Positions 8,848-18,194 are shown, counted from the first letter of the stretch. The stretch: 64,000 bases of DNA from Neptunomonas qingdaonensis (GCF_900113275.1 NZ_FOOU01000003.1:1-64000); one strand, 5' to 3'. Notes: a model not told the origin generated them from the letters alone. Program-made: numbers and translations.

Positions 8848-10401
8848 ATGAAAAAGACCGCTTTGCTATTCGCAGGTGCAGCACTTGCGTTGAATATAGC
8901 CAGTGCACAGGCTGCCACCTTAAGAATGGCTTATGATGCCGACCCTGTTTCTCTTGATCCATATGAGCAGCTTTCCGGCGGTACATTGCAGTTATCTCAT
9001 ATGACCTATGACCCACTGGTACGCTGGGATAGGAATCTGGGCTTTGAGCCACGCTTGGCTGAGAAATGGGAGCGCATTGACGATAACACGATGCGTTTTC
9101 ACTTACGCAAAGGCGTAAAATTCCACAGTGGTAATGAACTCTCTACAAAAGATATCGCTTTTACTTTTAAGCGCTTGCAGGAATCGCCCGATTTTAAAGG
9201 GGTATTCGCACCGTTCAAGGCACTGAATGTCATCGATGATCACACCTTCGATATGGTCACGGCTGAGCCGTTTCCGCTGATTCTTAATAATATGACTTAT
9301 CTGTTTCCGATGGATAGTGTCTTTTTTAGCGGAGATGATGCTAATGGCAAGCCTAAAGATATGTTGGTAAAGCATGGCGATTCATTTGCCTCGAGTAACC
9401 TTTCAGGAACGGGGCCTTTCACCGTTTCGTATCGTGAACAGGGTGTTAGGGTTGAGTTTGCCCGCAACGCTGATTACTGGGATAAAAATTCACCCGGTAA
9501 TGTTGATAAAATTGTCTTTACGCCGATCAAAGAAGCACCGACCCGTGTAGCGGCACTTCTGGCCGGTGATGTCGATTTTATCGCACCTGTTCCTCCGACG
9601 GATCATGATCGAATTAAAGAAAGCGATAAGGTTGATTTAGTGACGATGGGGGGGACGCGTATCATCACCTTCCAGATGAACCAGGAACGGGTTGAAGCAT
9701 TTAAAGATGTGCGGGTTCGTCAGGCGGTTAATTATGCGATTAACCAGGAAGGTATCGTTCAGAAAATCATGAAAGGCTTTGCAACACCGGCGGCTCAGTT
9801 TTCTCCAGCAGGCTACCTTGGGCATAACGCTGCGTTAACACCACGCTACGATTTGAAAAAAGCAAAAGCGTTAATGACAGAAGCGGGGTATGAAAAAGGC
9901 TTTACCGTCACCATGATGGCGCCTAATAACCGTTATGTGAATGATGAGAAAATTGCTCAGGCAGTTGTTTCTATGCTTTCAAAAATTAATATCAAAGTTG
10001 ATCTTAAAACCATGCCTAAAGCTCAATACTGGCCTGCGTTTGATGAGCGTGCTGCCGATATGATGATGATAGGCTGGCATTCTGATACCGAAGATACCAA
10101 TAACTTCTTCGAATTTTTATCAGCATGTGCAAACAAGGATACAGGTGCCGGGCAGTACAACAGCGGTAACTATTGTAACCCTGACGTGGACGCTATGATG
10201 GTTGAGGCGAACACAGTGACTGACGCTGAAAAGCGTGCAGCTATCATGCAGGCGATGGAAAAAGCGGTATACGATGATGCAGGGTTTGTACCTTTGCACT
10301 GGCAGAACCTGAGCTGGGGCGCTCGTAAGGGTGTAGATATTGCTCCGGTGGTTAATGTTATGGACTTTCCTTACCTTGGTGACCTGGTCATTAAAGAGTA
10401 A
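8848..10401 (+). CDS. Periplasmic peptide-binding protein of an ABC importer (DppA/OppA family)
   Basis: 517 residues with a Sec signal peptide (MKKTALLFAGAALALNIASAQAA, cleavage expected after AQA, residue ~22). The mature protein is a family-5 solute-binding protein: DPVSLDPYEQ near the N-terminus, then WERIDDNTMRFHLRKGVKFHSG (~residues 73-94), the SBP_bac_5 signature. It captures di- or oligopeptides in the periplasm and delivers them to the permease encoded next. The good GGGATACCGAG region precedes the ATG. A long hairpin (10415-10452) separates it from the permease genes, a common way to keep the binding protein in excess. Substrate class is inferred from family and from the peptidases downstream. 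Confidence 0.92.
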   Translation: MKKTALLFAGAALALNIASAQAATLRMAYDADPVSLDPYEQLSGGTLQLSHMTYDPLVRWDRNLGFEPRLAEKWERIDDNTMRFHLRKGVKFHSGNELSTKDIAFTFKRLQESPDFKGVFAPFKALNVIDDHTFDMVTAEPFPLILNNMTYLFPMDSVFFSGDDANGKPKDMLVKHGDSFASSNLSGTGPFTVSYREQGVRVEFARNADYWDKNSPGNVDKIVFTPIKEAPTRVAALLAGDVDFIAPVPPTDHDRIKESDKVDLVTMGGTRIITFQMNQERVEAFKDVRVRQAVNYAINQEGIVQKIMKGFATPAAQFSPAGYLGHNAALTPRYDLKKAKALMTEAGYEKGFTVTMMAPNNRYVNDEKIAQAVVSMLSKINIKVDLKTMPKAQYWPAFDERAADMMMIGWHSDTEDTNNFFEFLSACANKDTGAGQYNSGNYCNPDVDAMMVEANTVTDAEKRAAIMQAMEKAVYDDAGFVPLHWQNLSWGARKGVDIAPVVNVMDFPYLGDLVIKE

Positions 10402-10414
10402 GCCTAGTCTCAAG

Positions 10415-10452
10415 CAATATCTGAGTGGCGCTGATATGTCGCTCAGGTATTG
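10415..10452 (+). promoter_or_regulatory. Long RNA hairpin between the binding-protein and permease genes
   Basis: CAATATCTGAGTGGC pairs with GTCGCTCAGGTATTG as a 15-bp RNA stem with three G-U pairs and an 8-base loop, starting 13 bp after the stop codon. No T tract follows, so it is more like a 3'-end stabiliser or partial block than a full terminator. A second small stem, GGAGC-TACC-GCTCC, lies at 10466-10479. Confidence 0.6.
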
Positions 10453-10548
10453 TTCCTAGCCTTTTGGAGCTACCGCTCCGGCCTAGAATAAAAAGCATAA
10501 AACATCTGGCTTTGTGAACCACACTGCCAAATCCTAAGGCTGATAATC

Positions 10549-11526
10549 ATGATTGCGTTCTTTGTTAAACGGTTTTTTCAAGCGGTTGTTGTGATGTTTG
10601 TCATCAGCCTTATTAGTTTCTCTATCCAGGATAATCTGGGTGATCCGTTAAGAGAACTGGTAGGGCAAGCAGTATCGGAAGAGGAACGTCAGACGATGCG
10701 GGATGAGATGGGATTAAATGATCCATTTCTGGTGCAATATCTGCGTTTTGCTAAAAAAGCAGTGCAGGGTGACCTTGGGAACTCCTATTTTTTCAAAAAA
10801 CCTGCTTTTGAAGTGATCATGAAAAAACTACCAGCGACATTGGAACTGGTATTTGGCGCCACTATTATTATCGTTCTTTTTTCAGTCCCCATCGGTGTGT
10901 ACTCCGCTATTCATCCAGAGAAATGGTTTTCAAAAACAGTGATGGGTTTGAGTATTGTCGGGATATCGATCCCTGTATTTTTGACAGCGATTGGCTTGAT
11001 CTATCTGTTTGCAATAGAGCTTAACTGGCTTCCTTCCTATGGCCGGGGAGAGACGACCAGTGTGATGGGTTTCTGGGAAACCGGGCTGTTATCTGCGGAT
11101 GGCTTAAGACATCTGATATTACCCAGTTTCACCTTGGCTTCTATCATGCTGCCGTTGTTTATCCGGCTTATCCGCGCTGAAATGATGGAGGTGCTGCAGT
11201 CTGAATATGTCAAATTTGCCTGGGCAAAAGGGATTTCTCCGCGACGTATCTATTTTGTTCATGCACTGAAGAACACTATGCTGCCGGTCATCACTGTGGG
11301 TGGTGTGCAGATAGGCACGATGGTGGCTTATACCATTCTTACCGAAACCGTTTTTCAGTGGCCGGGTATGGGCTTTCTGTTTCTTGAGGCGGTGAATAGA
11401 GTAGATACACCCCTGATTGTGGCTTATCTGATCGTTGTAGGCGCGATCTTCGTTGTCACCAATACCTTAGTTGATCTGATCTATGGTCTGGTTAATCCGA
11501 CAGTTAATCTGGCAGGTAAAAAATAA
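10549..11526 (+). CDS. Peptide ABC transporter permease (DppB/OppB type)
   Basis: 325 residues with six expected membrane helices. Begins MIAFFVKRFFQAVVVMFVISLISFSI, the usual DppB-like first helix, with the family N-terminal GDPLRELVG region following. The coupling helix motif EYVKFAWAKGISPRRIYFVHALKN (~residues 218-241) is the EAA loop that docks the ATPases. It forms the transmembrane channel with the next gene product, whose ATG overlaps this gene's stop (TAATG). Confidence 0.93.
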   Translation: MIAFFVKRFFQAVVVMFVISLISFSIQDNLGDPLRELVGQAVSEEERQTMRDEMGLNDPFLVQYLRFAKKAVQGDLGNSYFFKKPAFEVIMKKLPATLELVFGATIIIVLFSVPIGVYSAIHPEKWFSKTVMGLSIVGISIPVFLTAIGLIYLFAIELNWLPSYGRGETTSVMGFWETGLLSADGLRHLILPSFTLASIMLPLFIRLIRAEMMEVLQSEYVKFAWAKGISPRRIYFVHALKNTMLPVITVGGVQIGTMVAYTILTETVFQWPGMGFLFLEAVNRVDTPLIVAYLIVVGAIFVVTNTLVDLIYGLVNPTVNLAGKK

Positions 11527-12476
11527 TGGCTGATTCTACGCAACAAATGGAGCAGCAACCGACAACTTTGCAACGCTTTAAAGCGTCTCACTTCTGGCAT
11601 AGCTTCAGGATAGATCGGGTTGCACAACTGAGTTTTATAGTTTTTTTGATTTATGCGTTATTGGCCATTTTTGCGTCAGTCATCGCACCTTTCGATCCTT
11701 ATGATGCGTCTCAGATTGATATTATGAATTCTGAGATTCCGCCTAGCTGGGAAGAGGGTGGGGAGGAAGGTTTTCTTTTAGGAACCGATGCGCAAGGGCG
11801 CGATATGCTGTCGACGATTCTCTATGGCACACGGGTGTCTTTGATGATCGGGCTTTGTGCGGTGGCTTTACAGGCGTTGCTGGGTATTGTTATCGGGCTA
11901 ACGGCCGGATATATCGGTGGGCGTGTCGATAGTTTGTTGATGCGTATAGCCGATATTCAGTTGTCTTTCTCGACGCTGATGGTCGCTATTATTGTGTTGG
12001 CGGTGTTTCAAGCGACCTTTGGGACTGAGCTGTATCAGCAGTTGGCGATGATCATGTTGATTCTGGTGATTGGTATTGCTGAGTGGCCACAGTATGCCAG
12101 GACAATTCGTGCATCCGTGTTGGCAGAGAAAAAGAAAGAATATGTAGATGCGGCACGAGTCATGGGGTTTGGCAGGTTAAGAATTATGTTTCGACATATT
12201 CTGCCTAATACACTCTCGCCTATTTTGGTTATTTCTACGGTGCAGATTGCTAATGCGATTATTTCGGAAGCATCGCTGTCCTTTTTAGGATTGGGGATGC
12301 CGGTATCTCAGCCTTCATTAGGGTCGCTAATCTCCAGTGGTTTTGAATATATCTTCTCTGGCGCTTGGTGGATTACTGTTATCCCGGGTGTGGTATTGGT
12401 CGTACTGGTACTGGTAATGAACTTACTGGGTGACTGGATGCGCGATGTCCTTAATCCAAAACTGTATAAGGGGTAA
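11526..12476 (+). CDS. Peptide ABC transporter permease (DppC/OppC type)
   Basis: 316 residues. A hydrophilic head, then a first helix (AQLSFIVFLIYALLAIFASVIAPF) and the DppC-family sequence LGTDAQGRDMLSTILYGTRVSL (~residues 88-109). The EAA coupling loop KEYVDAARVMGFGRLRIMFRHILPN is at ~205-229. The start codon shares its A with the stop of the preceding permease, indicating translational coupling. It pairs with that permease in a heterodimeric channel. Confidence 0.93.
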   Translation: MADSTQQMEQQPTTLQRFKASHFWHSFRIDRVAQLSFIVFLIYALLAIFASVIAPFDPYDASQIDIMNSEIPPSWEEGGEEGFLLGTDAQGRDMLSTILYGTRVSLMIGLCAVALQALLGIVIGLTAGYIGGRVDSLLMRIADIQLSFSTLMVAIIVLAVFQATFGTELYQQLAMIMLILVIGIAEWPQYARTIRASVLAEKKKEYVDAARVMGFGRLRIMFRHILPNTLSPILVISTVQIANAIISEASLSFLGLGMPVSQPSLGSLISSGFEYIFSGAWWITVIPGVVLVVLVLVMNLLGDWMRDVLNPKLYKG

Positions 12477-12479
12477 CAC

Positions 12480-13484
12480 ATGCCTTTGTTAGAAGTTAAT
12501 AACCTGGAAGTGTGTTTTGGCCTTAGAAGCGGCGCGGTTAAAGCACTTCGTGATGTTAGTTTTACACTCGAGAGAGGTGAGCGTTTAGGTGTGGTTGGCG
12601 AGTCGGGTGCGGGCAAGTCTGTGCTTGGATTCTCAATTATAAACCTGTTGTCACGCCCTGGGCACATCTCAGCGGGTAATGTTAATTTTGAAGGAAAAGA
12701 TCTGGCGAGTCTGGCACCGGAAGAACTGAGGTCAATCCGTGGCAATCGAATCTCTATGATCTTTCAGGATCCGATGATGACACTCAATCCGGTGCTGACG
12801 ATTGGTGTGCAGATGGTGGAGTGCCTGCAAGCGCATCGTCAGATATCCACTTCGGATGCTAAACGTATCGCCTTGAAGAGGTTACAACAGGTACAGATTC
12901 CTTCAGCGGAAAAGCGTTTGGACCAATATCCTCATGAGCTATCCGGTGGTATGCGCCAACGTATTGTTATTGCCATTGGATTACTGCTTGATCCTGACAT
13001 TATTATCGCGGATGAGCCAACCACGGCTCTGGATGTCACCATTCAGGCTGAGATCATGGATCTGATGCTTAATCTTTGTGAGCAGAATAATGTGGCGTTG
13101 ATCCTGATTACTCATGATCTGGGTGTGGTGTCACAGGTGACGCAGCGCATGCTGGTAATGTATGCCGGCCGCATTATTGAACAGGGGCCTACCAAGGAAA
13201 TCATCAATGATGCGCAGCACCCTTATACACAAGGACTGATGAATGCGTTGCCACAAATGGCAATACCCGGACAAAAACTGAATCAGATTAAAGGTACGAT
13301 GCCGCCGCTGCAGAACATACCAACAGGCTGCTCATTCAATCCGCGTTGCGAGTATGTGATGGATATCTGTACTAAGAAATTGCCGCCTTTTACTCAGTCA
13401 GGCAACTGTCTGGTTGCTTGTCATATGGTCGCTGACTCTCAACATGGGCCTCAACAAGAAAAACTGCGCAGTGAAGAGGTGTGA
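12480..13484 (+). CDS. Peptide ABC transporter ATPase (DppD/OppD type)
   Basis: 334 residues. Walker A GESGAGKS at ~40-47, signature LSGGMRQR at ~157-164, Walker [13 protein letters not shown] at ~175-186 and the switch His in [10 protein letters not shown]. The C-terminal oligopeptide/dipeptide extension carries clustered Cys ([17 protein letters not shown]), which in this subfamily binds an iron-sulfur cluster or metal. Starts three bases after the preceding permease stop. Powers uptake together with the next ATPase. Confidence 0.94.
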   Translation: MPLLEVNNLEVCFGLRSGAVKALRDVSFTLERGERLGVVGESGAGKSVLGFSIINLLSRPGHISAGNVNFEGKDLASLAPEELRSIRGNRISMIFQDPMMTLNPVLTIGVQMVECLQAHRQISTSDAKRIALKRLQQVQIPSAEKRLDQYPHELSGGMRQRIVIAIGLLLDPDIIIADEPTTALDVTIQAEIMDLMLNLCEQNNVALILITHDLGVVSQVTQRMLVMYAGRIIEQGPTKEIINDAQHPYTQGLMNALPQMAIPGQKLNQIKGTMPPLQNIPTGCSFNPRCEYVMDICTKKLPPFTQSGNCLVACHMVADSQHGPQQEKLRSEEV

Positions 13485-14506
13485 TGATGACAGAGCAGAA
13501 TAATTCACTGGTACAGATTCGGGATCTGTACAAACGTTTTTCTATCTCGGGTGACTTGCTGGATCAGTTGCAGTTCAAAGGCGGAAAACTGATTCGCCAT
13601 CAAGAGTATGTACATGCGATAAATGGGGTGTCACTGGATGTGATGCCAGGTGAGGCGCTGTGTGTGGTGGGTGAATCCGGTTGTGGGAAATCAACCGTTG
13701 CCCGAACGGTGATGGGATTGTTAACGCCTACGGCGGGGCAGATTTTCTATCGCGGTGAGCGGATTGATAATCTGAGTGATAAGCAGATGCTGCCGTATCG
13801 TAAAAAGATGCAGATGATTTTTCAAAACCCTTACGCATCATTGAATCCTCGGATGACGATAATGGAAACCCTGCGTGAGCCGATCCGTTTTCATAATCGG
13901 GCGATGTCTTCGGGTGAAATTCGCGACAAAATAGCGGAAGTGATGCTCGCAGTTGGCGTTGATCCCAGTTGGGGAGAGCGCTATTCACACGAGTTTTCAG
14001 GAGGGCAGCGGCAACGTATCAGCATTGCGCGGGCGTTGGCTGTTGATCCGGAGTTTATTGTCGCGGATGAGCCAATATCAGCGCTGGATGTATCTATTCA
14101 GGCGCAGGTGCTTAACTTAATGATGGATGCGCAGAAAGAGCGCAACCTGACCTATCTTTTTATCACGCATGATCTTGCTGTGGTGGAACATTTTGGTACC
14201 CGTGTTGCTGTGATGTATCTGGGCACTTTATGTGAGTTAGCACCGACTAAACAGTTGTTTTCCAGTCCACGCCATCCTTATACTCAGGCACTGATGTCGG
14301 CCATTCCCCGTTTAGAGGATGACAGACCTGATTACATTAAGCTAACAGGGGAAGTACCGACGCCCGTTAATCTGCCTTCTGGCTGTGTCTTCCATGGTCG
14401 TTGCCCACATGTTAATGAGCGTTGTAAACGAGAAATTCCGGCGCTGACTCTGTTACAGGATGGTACTCAGGTCGCGTGCCATGGCGTAGAAGAGAACCGC
14501 TTATAA
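13484..14506 (+). CDS. Peptide ABC transporter ATPase (DppF/OppF type)
   Basis: 340 residues from the first ATG; a second ATG three bases on (13487) is better spaced from GAGG and may be the real start. A GTG at 13481 is also in frame. Walker A GESGCGKST at ~63-71, signature FSGGQRQR at ~169-176, Walker B IVADEPISALD, switch His in FITHDLAVVEHFG. The Cys-rich C-terminal extension (PSGCVFHGRCPHVNERC) matches its partner. The first bases overlap the stop of the preceding ATPase gene, so the five transporter genes form one operon. Confidence 0.94.
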   Translation: MMTEQNNSLVQIRDLYKRFSISGDLLDQLQFKGGKLIRHQEYVHAINGVSLDVMPGEALCVVGESGCGKSTVARTVMGLLTPTAGQIFYRGERIDNLSDKQMLPYRKKMQMIFQNPYASLNPRMTIMETLREPIRFHNRAMSSGEIRDKIAEVMLAVGVDPSWGERYSHEFSGGQRQRISIARALAVDPEFIVADEPISALDVSIQAQVLNLMMDAQKERNLTYLFITHDLAVVEHFGTRVAVMYLGTLCELAPTKQLFSSPRHPYTQALMSAIPRLEDDRPDYIKLTGEVPTPVNLPSGCVFHGRCPHVNERCKREIPALTLLQDGTQVACHGVEENRL

Positions 14507-14528
14507 CGGCGGGTACTCATGTAGAATC

Positions 14529-14556
14529 TATTGATTAGCATTTATTGATTTAGCTT
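14529..14556. repeat. Two-copy 14-bp tandem repeat
   Basis: TATTGATTAGCATT followed directly by TATTGATTTAGCTT (11 of 14 identical). It fills most of the gap between the last transporter gene and the carboxypeptidase gene. Confidence 0.6.
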
Positions 14557-14569
14557 GGTGAGGTGTTAC

Positions 14570-15706
14570 ATGCTTAAGGTCAGCAGTCAGTTTGATGCCG
14601 GTAATATTGAGGTGATTGACAATTCCTCGCTACAAGATATTCAGCTGCAGATTCGTAAAGATCATAACTCAGACTTCTATCAATGGTTTTATTTTCGTGT
14701 CCAGGGTGGCGCGGGTGAAACGCTGCGACTGCGCTTGCTTAATGCCGCAGAGGCCGCTTATCCAGATGGTTGGGATAACTATCAAGCCGTCGCTTCTTAT
14801 GATCGCCAAGAGTGGTTTCGGGTGCCGACCCGATATAATAATGGTGAATTGATTATCGAACACACTCCAGAACAAGGCAGCATTTACTATGCCTACTTTG
14901 CACCCTATAGCTTTGAGCAGCACCTTGATTTAATCGCCGCTGCTCAGCAGTCTGAGCTATGTGACGTTAAGGATATAGGCAGCACATTAGATGGCAGAGA
15001 TATTAACTTACTGCGGATTGCCTCTGATGAGTCTGACGTTAGCAAACGGCTTAATATATGGGTAACTGCACGCCAGCATCCGGGAGAAACCATGGCTGAA
15101 TGGTTTGTTGAGGGGATGTTAGAGCGCTTGCTCGATGAAGAAGATGCACTGGCCGCTGACCTGTTGAAGCAATGTACCTTCTGGGTAGTGCCTAACATGA
15201 ATCCGGATGGTGCGGTGCGCGGTCACCTTAGAACTAATGCGGCAGGTGTTAACCTGAATCGGGAGTGGCAAACGCCGACACTGGAAAAAAGCCCTGAGGT
15301 TTTCTGTGTGCGCGAACAAATGATGGCGCATGGTGTGGATCTGTTCCTTGATATTCATGGTGATGAAGCGTTACCGTGTAATTTTATAGCCGGGCAGGCG
15401 GGCGCACCGGATGTGTCTGCTAAGACGCTGGCTGAAGAAGAGCAGTTTAAGCACAATCTGCGACGGGTGAATCCCGACTTTCAGTTGGAACGCGGTTATG
15501 AGCCTGGTAAGTTCGGGCCAGAAACACTGACGATTGCTTCGTTTTGGGTGGGTGATCACTTTCATTGTCCGGCTATGACTTTAGAGATGCCGTTTAAGGA
15601 TCATGATGAGCGTCCGGATCCGGTTTATGGCTGGTCAGCAGAGCGTTCGCGAAAGCTTGGTGCATCTATGCTCAACCCGATTAAAGACTGGCTAGCCAGG
15701 CGTTAA
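14570..15706 (+). CDS. M14-family zinc carboxypeptidase
   Basis: 378 residues from the ATG preceded by GAGGTGTTAC. N-terminal ~120 residues form a beta-rich domain (DFYQWFYFRVQG) like that of cytosolic carboxypeptidase-type M14 enzymes. The metal site is HPGE (RQHPGETMAEW, His and Glu ligands) plus the later His in LFLDIHGDE; NPDG and NLNREW in between are family substrate-binding motifs, and TLEMPFKD holds the catalytic Glu. No signal peptide, so it acts in the cytoplasm, trimming C-terminal residues from imported peptides or from proteins. It sits 63 bp behind the peptide importer operon and before a prolidase gene, which supports a role in peptide use. Confidence 0.88.
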   Translation: MLKVSSQFDAGNIEVIDNSSLQDIQLQIRKDHNSDFYQWFYFRVQGGAGETLRLRLLNAAEAAYPDGWDNYQAVASYDRQEWFRVPTRYNNGELIIEHTPEQGSIYYAYFAPYSFEQHLDLIAAAQQSELCDVKDIGSTLDGRDINLLRIASDESDVSKRLNIWVTARQHPGETMAEWFVEGMLERLLDEEDALAADLLKQCTFWVVPNMNPDGAVRGHLRTNAAGVNLNREWQTPTLEKSPEVFCVREQMMAHGVDLFLDIHGDEALPCNFIAGQAGAPDVSAKTLAEEEQFKHNLRRVNPDFQLERGYEPGKFGPETLTIASFWVGDHFHCPAMTLEMPFKDHDERPDPVYGWSAERSRKLGASMLNPIKDWLARR

Positions 15707-15743
15707 TGCTGAGTTTCAAAGCAGCTTTTTTGAGGTTAGACGG

Positions 15744-15855
15744 TTTGGAGCTTTGGGAGTATGGCGCTCTTGGAATATGGGGCTTTGAGAGTATGAGGCT
15801 TAGACATTATGGGGCCTAGCCGGTATGGAGTTCGCCAAGTATGGAGTTGAGGTGG
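15744..15855. repeat. Seven-copy 16-bp degenerate tandem repeat running into a start codon
   Basis: Units begin at 15744, 15760, 15776, 15792, 15808, 15824 and 15840, exactly 16 bp apart. Rough consensus TATGGgGctTtgggag; TATGG opens five units, TATGA and TTTGG the others. The last unit supplies the ATG of the LysR gene (15841) and its first codons. Sixteen is not a multiple of three, so the array is not a peptide repeat; it also offers an ATG in successive frames and a GGAG in several units. Confidence 0.85.
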
Positions 15856-16788
15856 TTAGATGACTTTATCGCTTTGGCGCGTACACGTCATTTTTCCAGA
15901 GCAGCCGAAGAGCGAAATGTAACTCAGCCTACCTTGAGTCGTCGCATCAAGCTGCTTGAGGATGAAATGGGTGTCACGCTGATAGACAGAAATACACTGC
16001 CTTTGAGCCTGACGCCTGCCGGGGAGATATTTTTAAGCGGTGCCGAGAATATGTCGCGAATAGCCCGTGATACTAAATCTCAATGCCGTGAAATTCGAAA
16101 GCAGGTCGATAGTCGCTTGCGATTTGCCACTACTCAGACGCTGTATCTGCTCTTTTACCGAAACTGGCTTATGCCCGCGTCTGAGCGACACGGCTTTCCT
16201 ATTGATCTTAATCTGAACTCGACCTCCTGGGCCGCTAGTGATTTTGTGTCTGCTTTGACGCAGGGTCAATGTGATCTGGTGTTGTGCTATTGGCATCCAC
16301 TGATTAACTTCATTCAGGGATTTGATGATCCTGGGTTTGAGTATCTTGTGGTGTGCGATGATGAGTTAGTGCCGGTGACGGCATTAGGGGAGGATAATCA
16401 GCCACTCTTTCGACTGCCAGGTACGTCGCGCAACCCTTTGCCTTATATCAGTTACCACAACAGTTCGTTCCTTCGCCCGCTGATAGATCATTCATTACAA
16501 CAAACCGCAGAAACACCGCATCTGGTGACTATTAATGAAAATATGTTATCTGTCAGCGTTAAAGCGATGATTAAAGAAAGCTTTGGCGTAGGTTGGTTAC
16601 CTAAACGCCTGATCAATGAAAGTCTTACTTATAACAGGCTTGCACTGGCGGGCGATGCGCAATGGAATATCCCACTTCAGATCCGCTTATATCGTTTGAA
16701 AGACAGTCATCGCGCTACATTAGATCCTTTTTGGGAGAAGATGCGCGCAGAGCTGCAAACGGATGGCCTTATAGAGACGAAAAGTTAA
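15841..16788 (+). CDS. LysR-family transcriptional regulator
   Basis: 315 residues. Starts MELRWLDDFIALARTRHFSRAAEERNVTQPTLSRRIKLLEDEMG, a standard LysR winged helix-turn-helix (residues ~3-60), followed by a substrate-sensing domain (~90-300). The ATG lies in the last unit of a 16-bp tandem repeat; GGAG ten bases upstream in the preceding unit may act as ribosome binding site. Position between the carboxypeptidase and prolidase genes, with only two bases to the latter, suggests it regulates the peptide-use locus. The ligand is unknown. Confidence 0.88.
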   Translation: MELRWLDDFIALARTRHFSRAAEERNVTQPTLSRRIKLLEDEMGVTLIDRNTLPLSLTPAGEIFLSGAENMSRIARDTKSQCREIRKQVDSRLRFATTQTLYLLFYRNWLMPASERHGFPIDLNLNSTSWAASDFVSALTQGQCDLVLCYWHPLINFIQGFDDPGFEYLVVCDDELVPVTALGEDNQPLFRLPGTSRNPLPYISYHNSSFLRPLIDHSLQQTAETPHLVTINENMLSVSVKAMIKESFGVGWLPKRLINESLTYNRLALAGDAQWNIPLQIRLYRLKDSHRATLDPFWEKMRAELQTDGLIETKS

Positions 16789-16790
16789 TC

Positions 16791-18110
16791 ATGAAAGCAT
16801 TGTTTACTGATCATCTGGCTGCACTTATACAACGAACGGAAATCGCGCTTGAGAATGAGCGGTTTGATGCATTGCTGATCCACTCAGGTAGTACAAAGAA
16901 TTATTTCTTAGATGATTATGCGCCGGTATTTAAGCCGAACCCGCATTTTGTGCAGTGGATGCCTTTTCTGACCGAGCACCCCGAGTGTTGGCTGATTATC
17001 AAGCCGGGCACCAAGCCATGCTTATTTCTCTATTCGCCCGATGATTTCTGGCATATAAGCGCTGCAAAACCTACTGATTTCTGGAGTGAGCTATTTGATA
17101 TACAAGTGTTCACCGATATTGAAACGCAATTAAAACAGATGCCATTAGCTGGGAATGTCGCTTTAATTGCGGCAGATTCTGTTGGACTTGCGCAAGCCAC
17201 CCTTGAGCACAACCCCGAACGACTTATGCATGCGCTGCATTTTTTACGCGCAGAAAAGACGGCGTGGGAGCAACATTGTATTCGTCAGGCTAATCAGGGT
17301 GCGGTTAAAGGCCATCAGTTTACTCAAAACGGATTTCTGGCAGGAATGACCGAGTATGAGCTGCATCAGGGCTATCTCAGCGCGATCGGCCATCTGGAAA
17401 AAGAGTTGCCGTATAGTAATATTATTGCGTTGAACGAGCATGCCGCTGTTTTGCATTATCAGCATAAAGATCGCAAAGTGCCAGAACAACATCGCACACT
17501 GCTTGTGGATGGCGGTGCTGTTTATCATGGGTATGTGGCTGATATTACCCGCACGGTTAGTCAGGGAAGTCAGGATTTCCAGGCGCTGCTTAGTGCTATG
17601 GATAGCGTGCAGCAGTCTTTAGTGGATACGATCAAGCCAGGCGTTCCTTTTCTCAGTCTTCATGAGACGATGCATCAGCAGCTTTTTCGAATATTGGCTG
17701 ATGCCGGTATTATTAAGCGAAGTCATCTGCTGGATCAATCAGAGTCGTTATCGATTACCCGCATTTTTTATCCTCATGGGTTAGGGCACCTGTTGGGTAT
17801 TCAGGTGCATGATATTGGCGGATGGCAGCAGGACAGTGAAGGCCGCATGCTCAATCCGCCGCAGGATCATCCTTTTTTACGTCTGAACCGGACGCTAAAA
17901 GCAAATATGGTGGTTACCATTGAACCCGGGCTGTATTTCATTCCACAGCTGTTGAGTCAGCTCAAAAGTACGCCTTTGGCGGATTATATTGATTGGCCTT
18001 TGGTTGATTCATTGACGCCGTGGGGAGGTATTCGTATTGAAGATAACGTCTGCGTAACTGCCAATGGTGTTGAGAACTATACGCGGGATGCGTTTAATCA
18101 TCTGAAATAG
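16791..18110 (+). CDS. pepQ: Xaa-Pro dipeptidase (prolidase), PepQ type
   Basis: 439 residues (E. coli PepQ 443). Hydrolyses dipeptides with C-terminal proline in the cytoplasm. The chosen ATG removes a spurious extension into the LysR gene. The M24 metal ligands are all present at positions offset by six from E. coli PepQ: Asp240 and Asp251 (LLVDGGAVYHGYVADITRT), His333 (PHGLGHLLG), Glu378 (TIEPG) and Glu417 (GGIRIEDN). The N-terminal segment FDALLIHSG...FLDDYAPVFKPNPHFVQWMP is diagnostic of the bacterial PepQ branch rather than other M24 enzymes. Two bases after the LysR stop, so co-transcribed. Completes a locus for importing and dismantling peptides. Confidence 0.95.
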   Translation: MKALFTDHLAALIQRTEIALENERFDALLIHSGSTKNYFLDDYAPVFKPNPHFVQWMPFLTEHPECWLIIKPGTKPCLFLYSPDDFWHISAAKPTDFWSELFDIQVFTDIETQLKQMPLAGNVALIAADSVGLAQATLEHNPERLMHALHFLRAEKTAWEQHCIRQANQGAVKGHQFTQNGFLAGMTEYELHQGYLSAIGHLEKELPYSNIIALNEHAAVLHYQHKDRKVPEQHRTLLVDGGAVYHGYVADITRTVSQGSQDFQALLSAMDSVQQSLVDTIKPGVPFLSLHETMHQQLFRILADAGIIKRSHLLDQSESLSITRIFYPHGLGHLLGIQVHDIGGWQQDSEGRMLNPPQDHPFLRLNRTLKANMVVTIEPGLYFIPQLLSQLKSTPLADYIDWPLVDSLTPWGGIRIEDNVCVTANGVENYTRDAFNHLK

Positions 18111-18194
18111 AATATATCTGATTGGCGGGACTTTTGTTGCTTGTTTAAAGCTGGTAATTTGTGACCAGTATTTTAACTAAGGCATAGTGTTCTG

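Noticed and set aside
15744-15855. CRISPR-like array
   Set aside because: Units are 16 bp, contiguous and without spacers, and there are no cas genes.
16791-18110. DMSP lyase (DddP) rather than prolidase, as both are M24 enzymes in marine bacteria
   Set aside because: All five metal ligands and the long N-terminal FLDDYAP..KPNPHFVQW region match PepQ with a constant offset, and neighbours are peptide-use genes.
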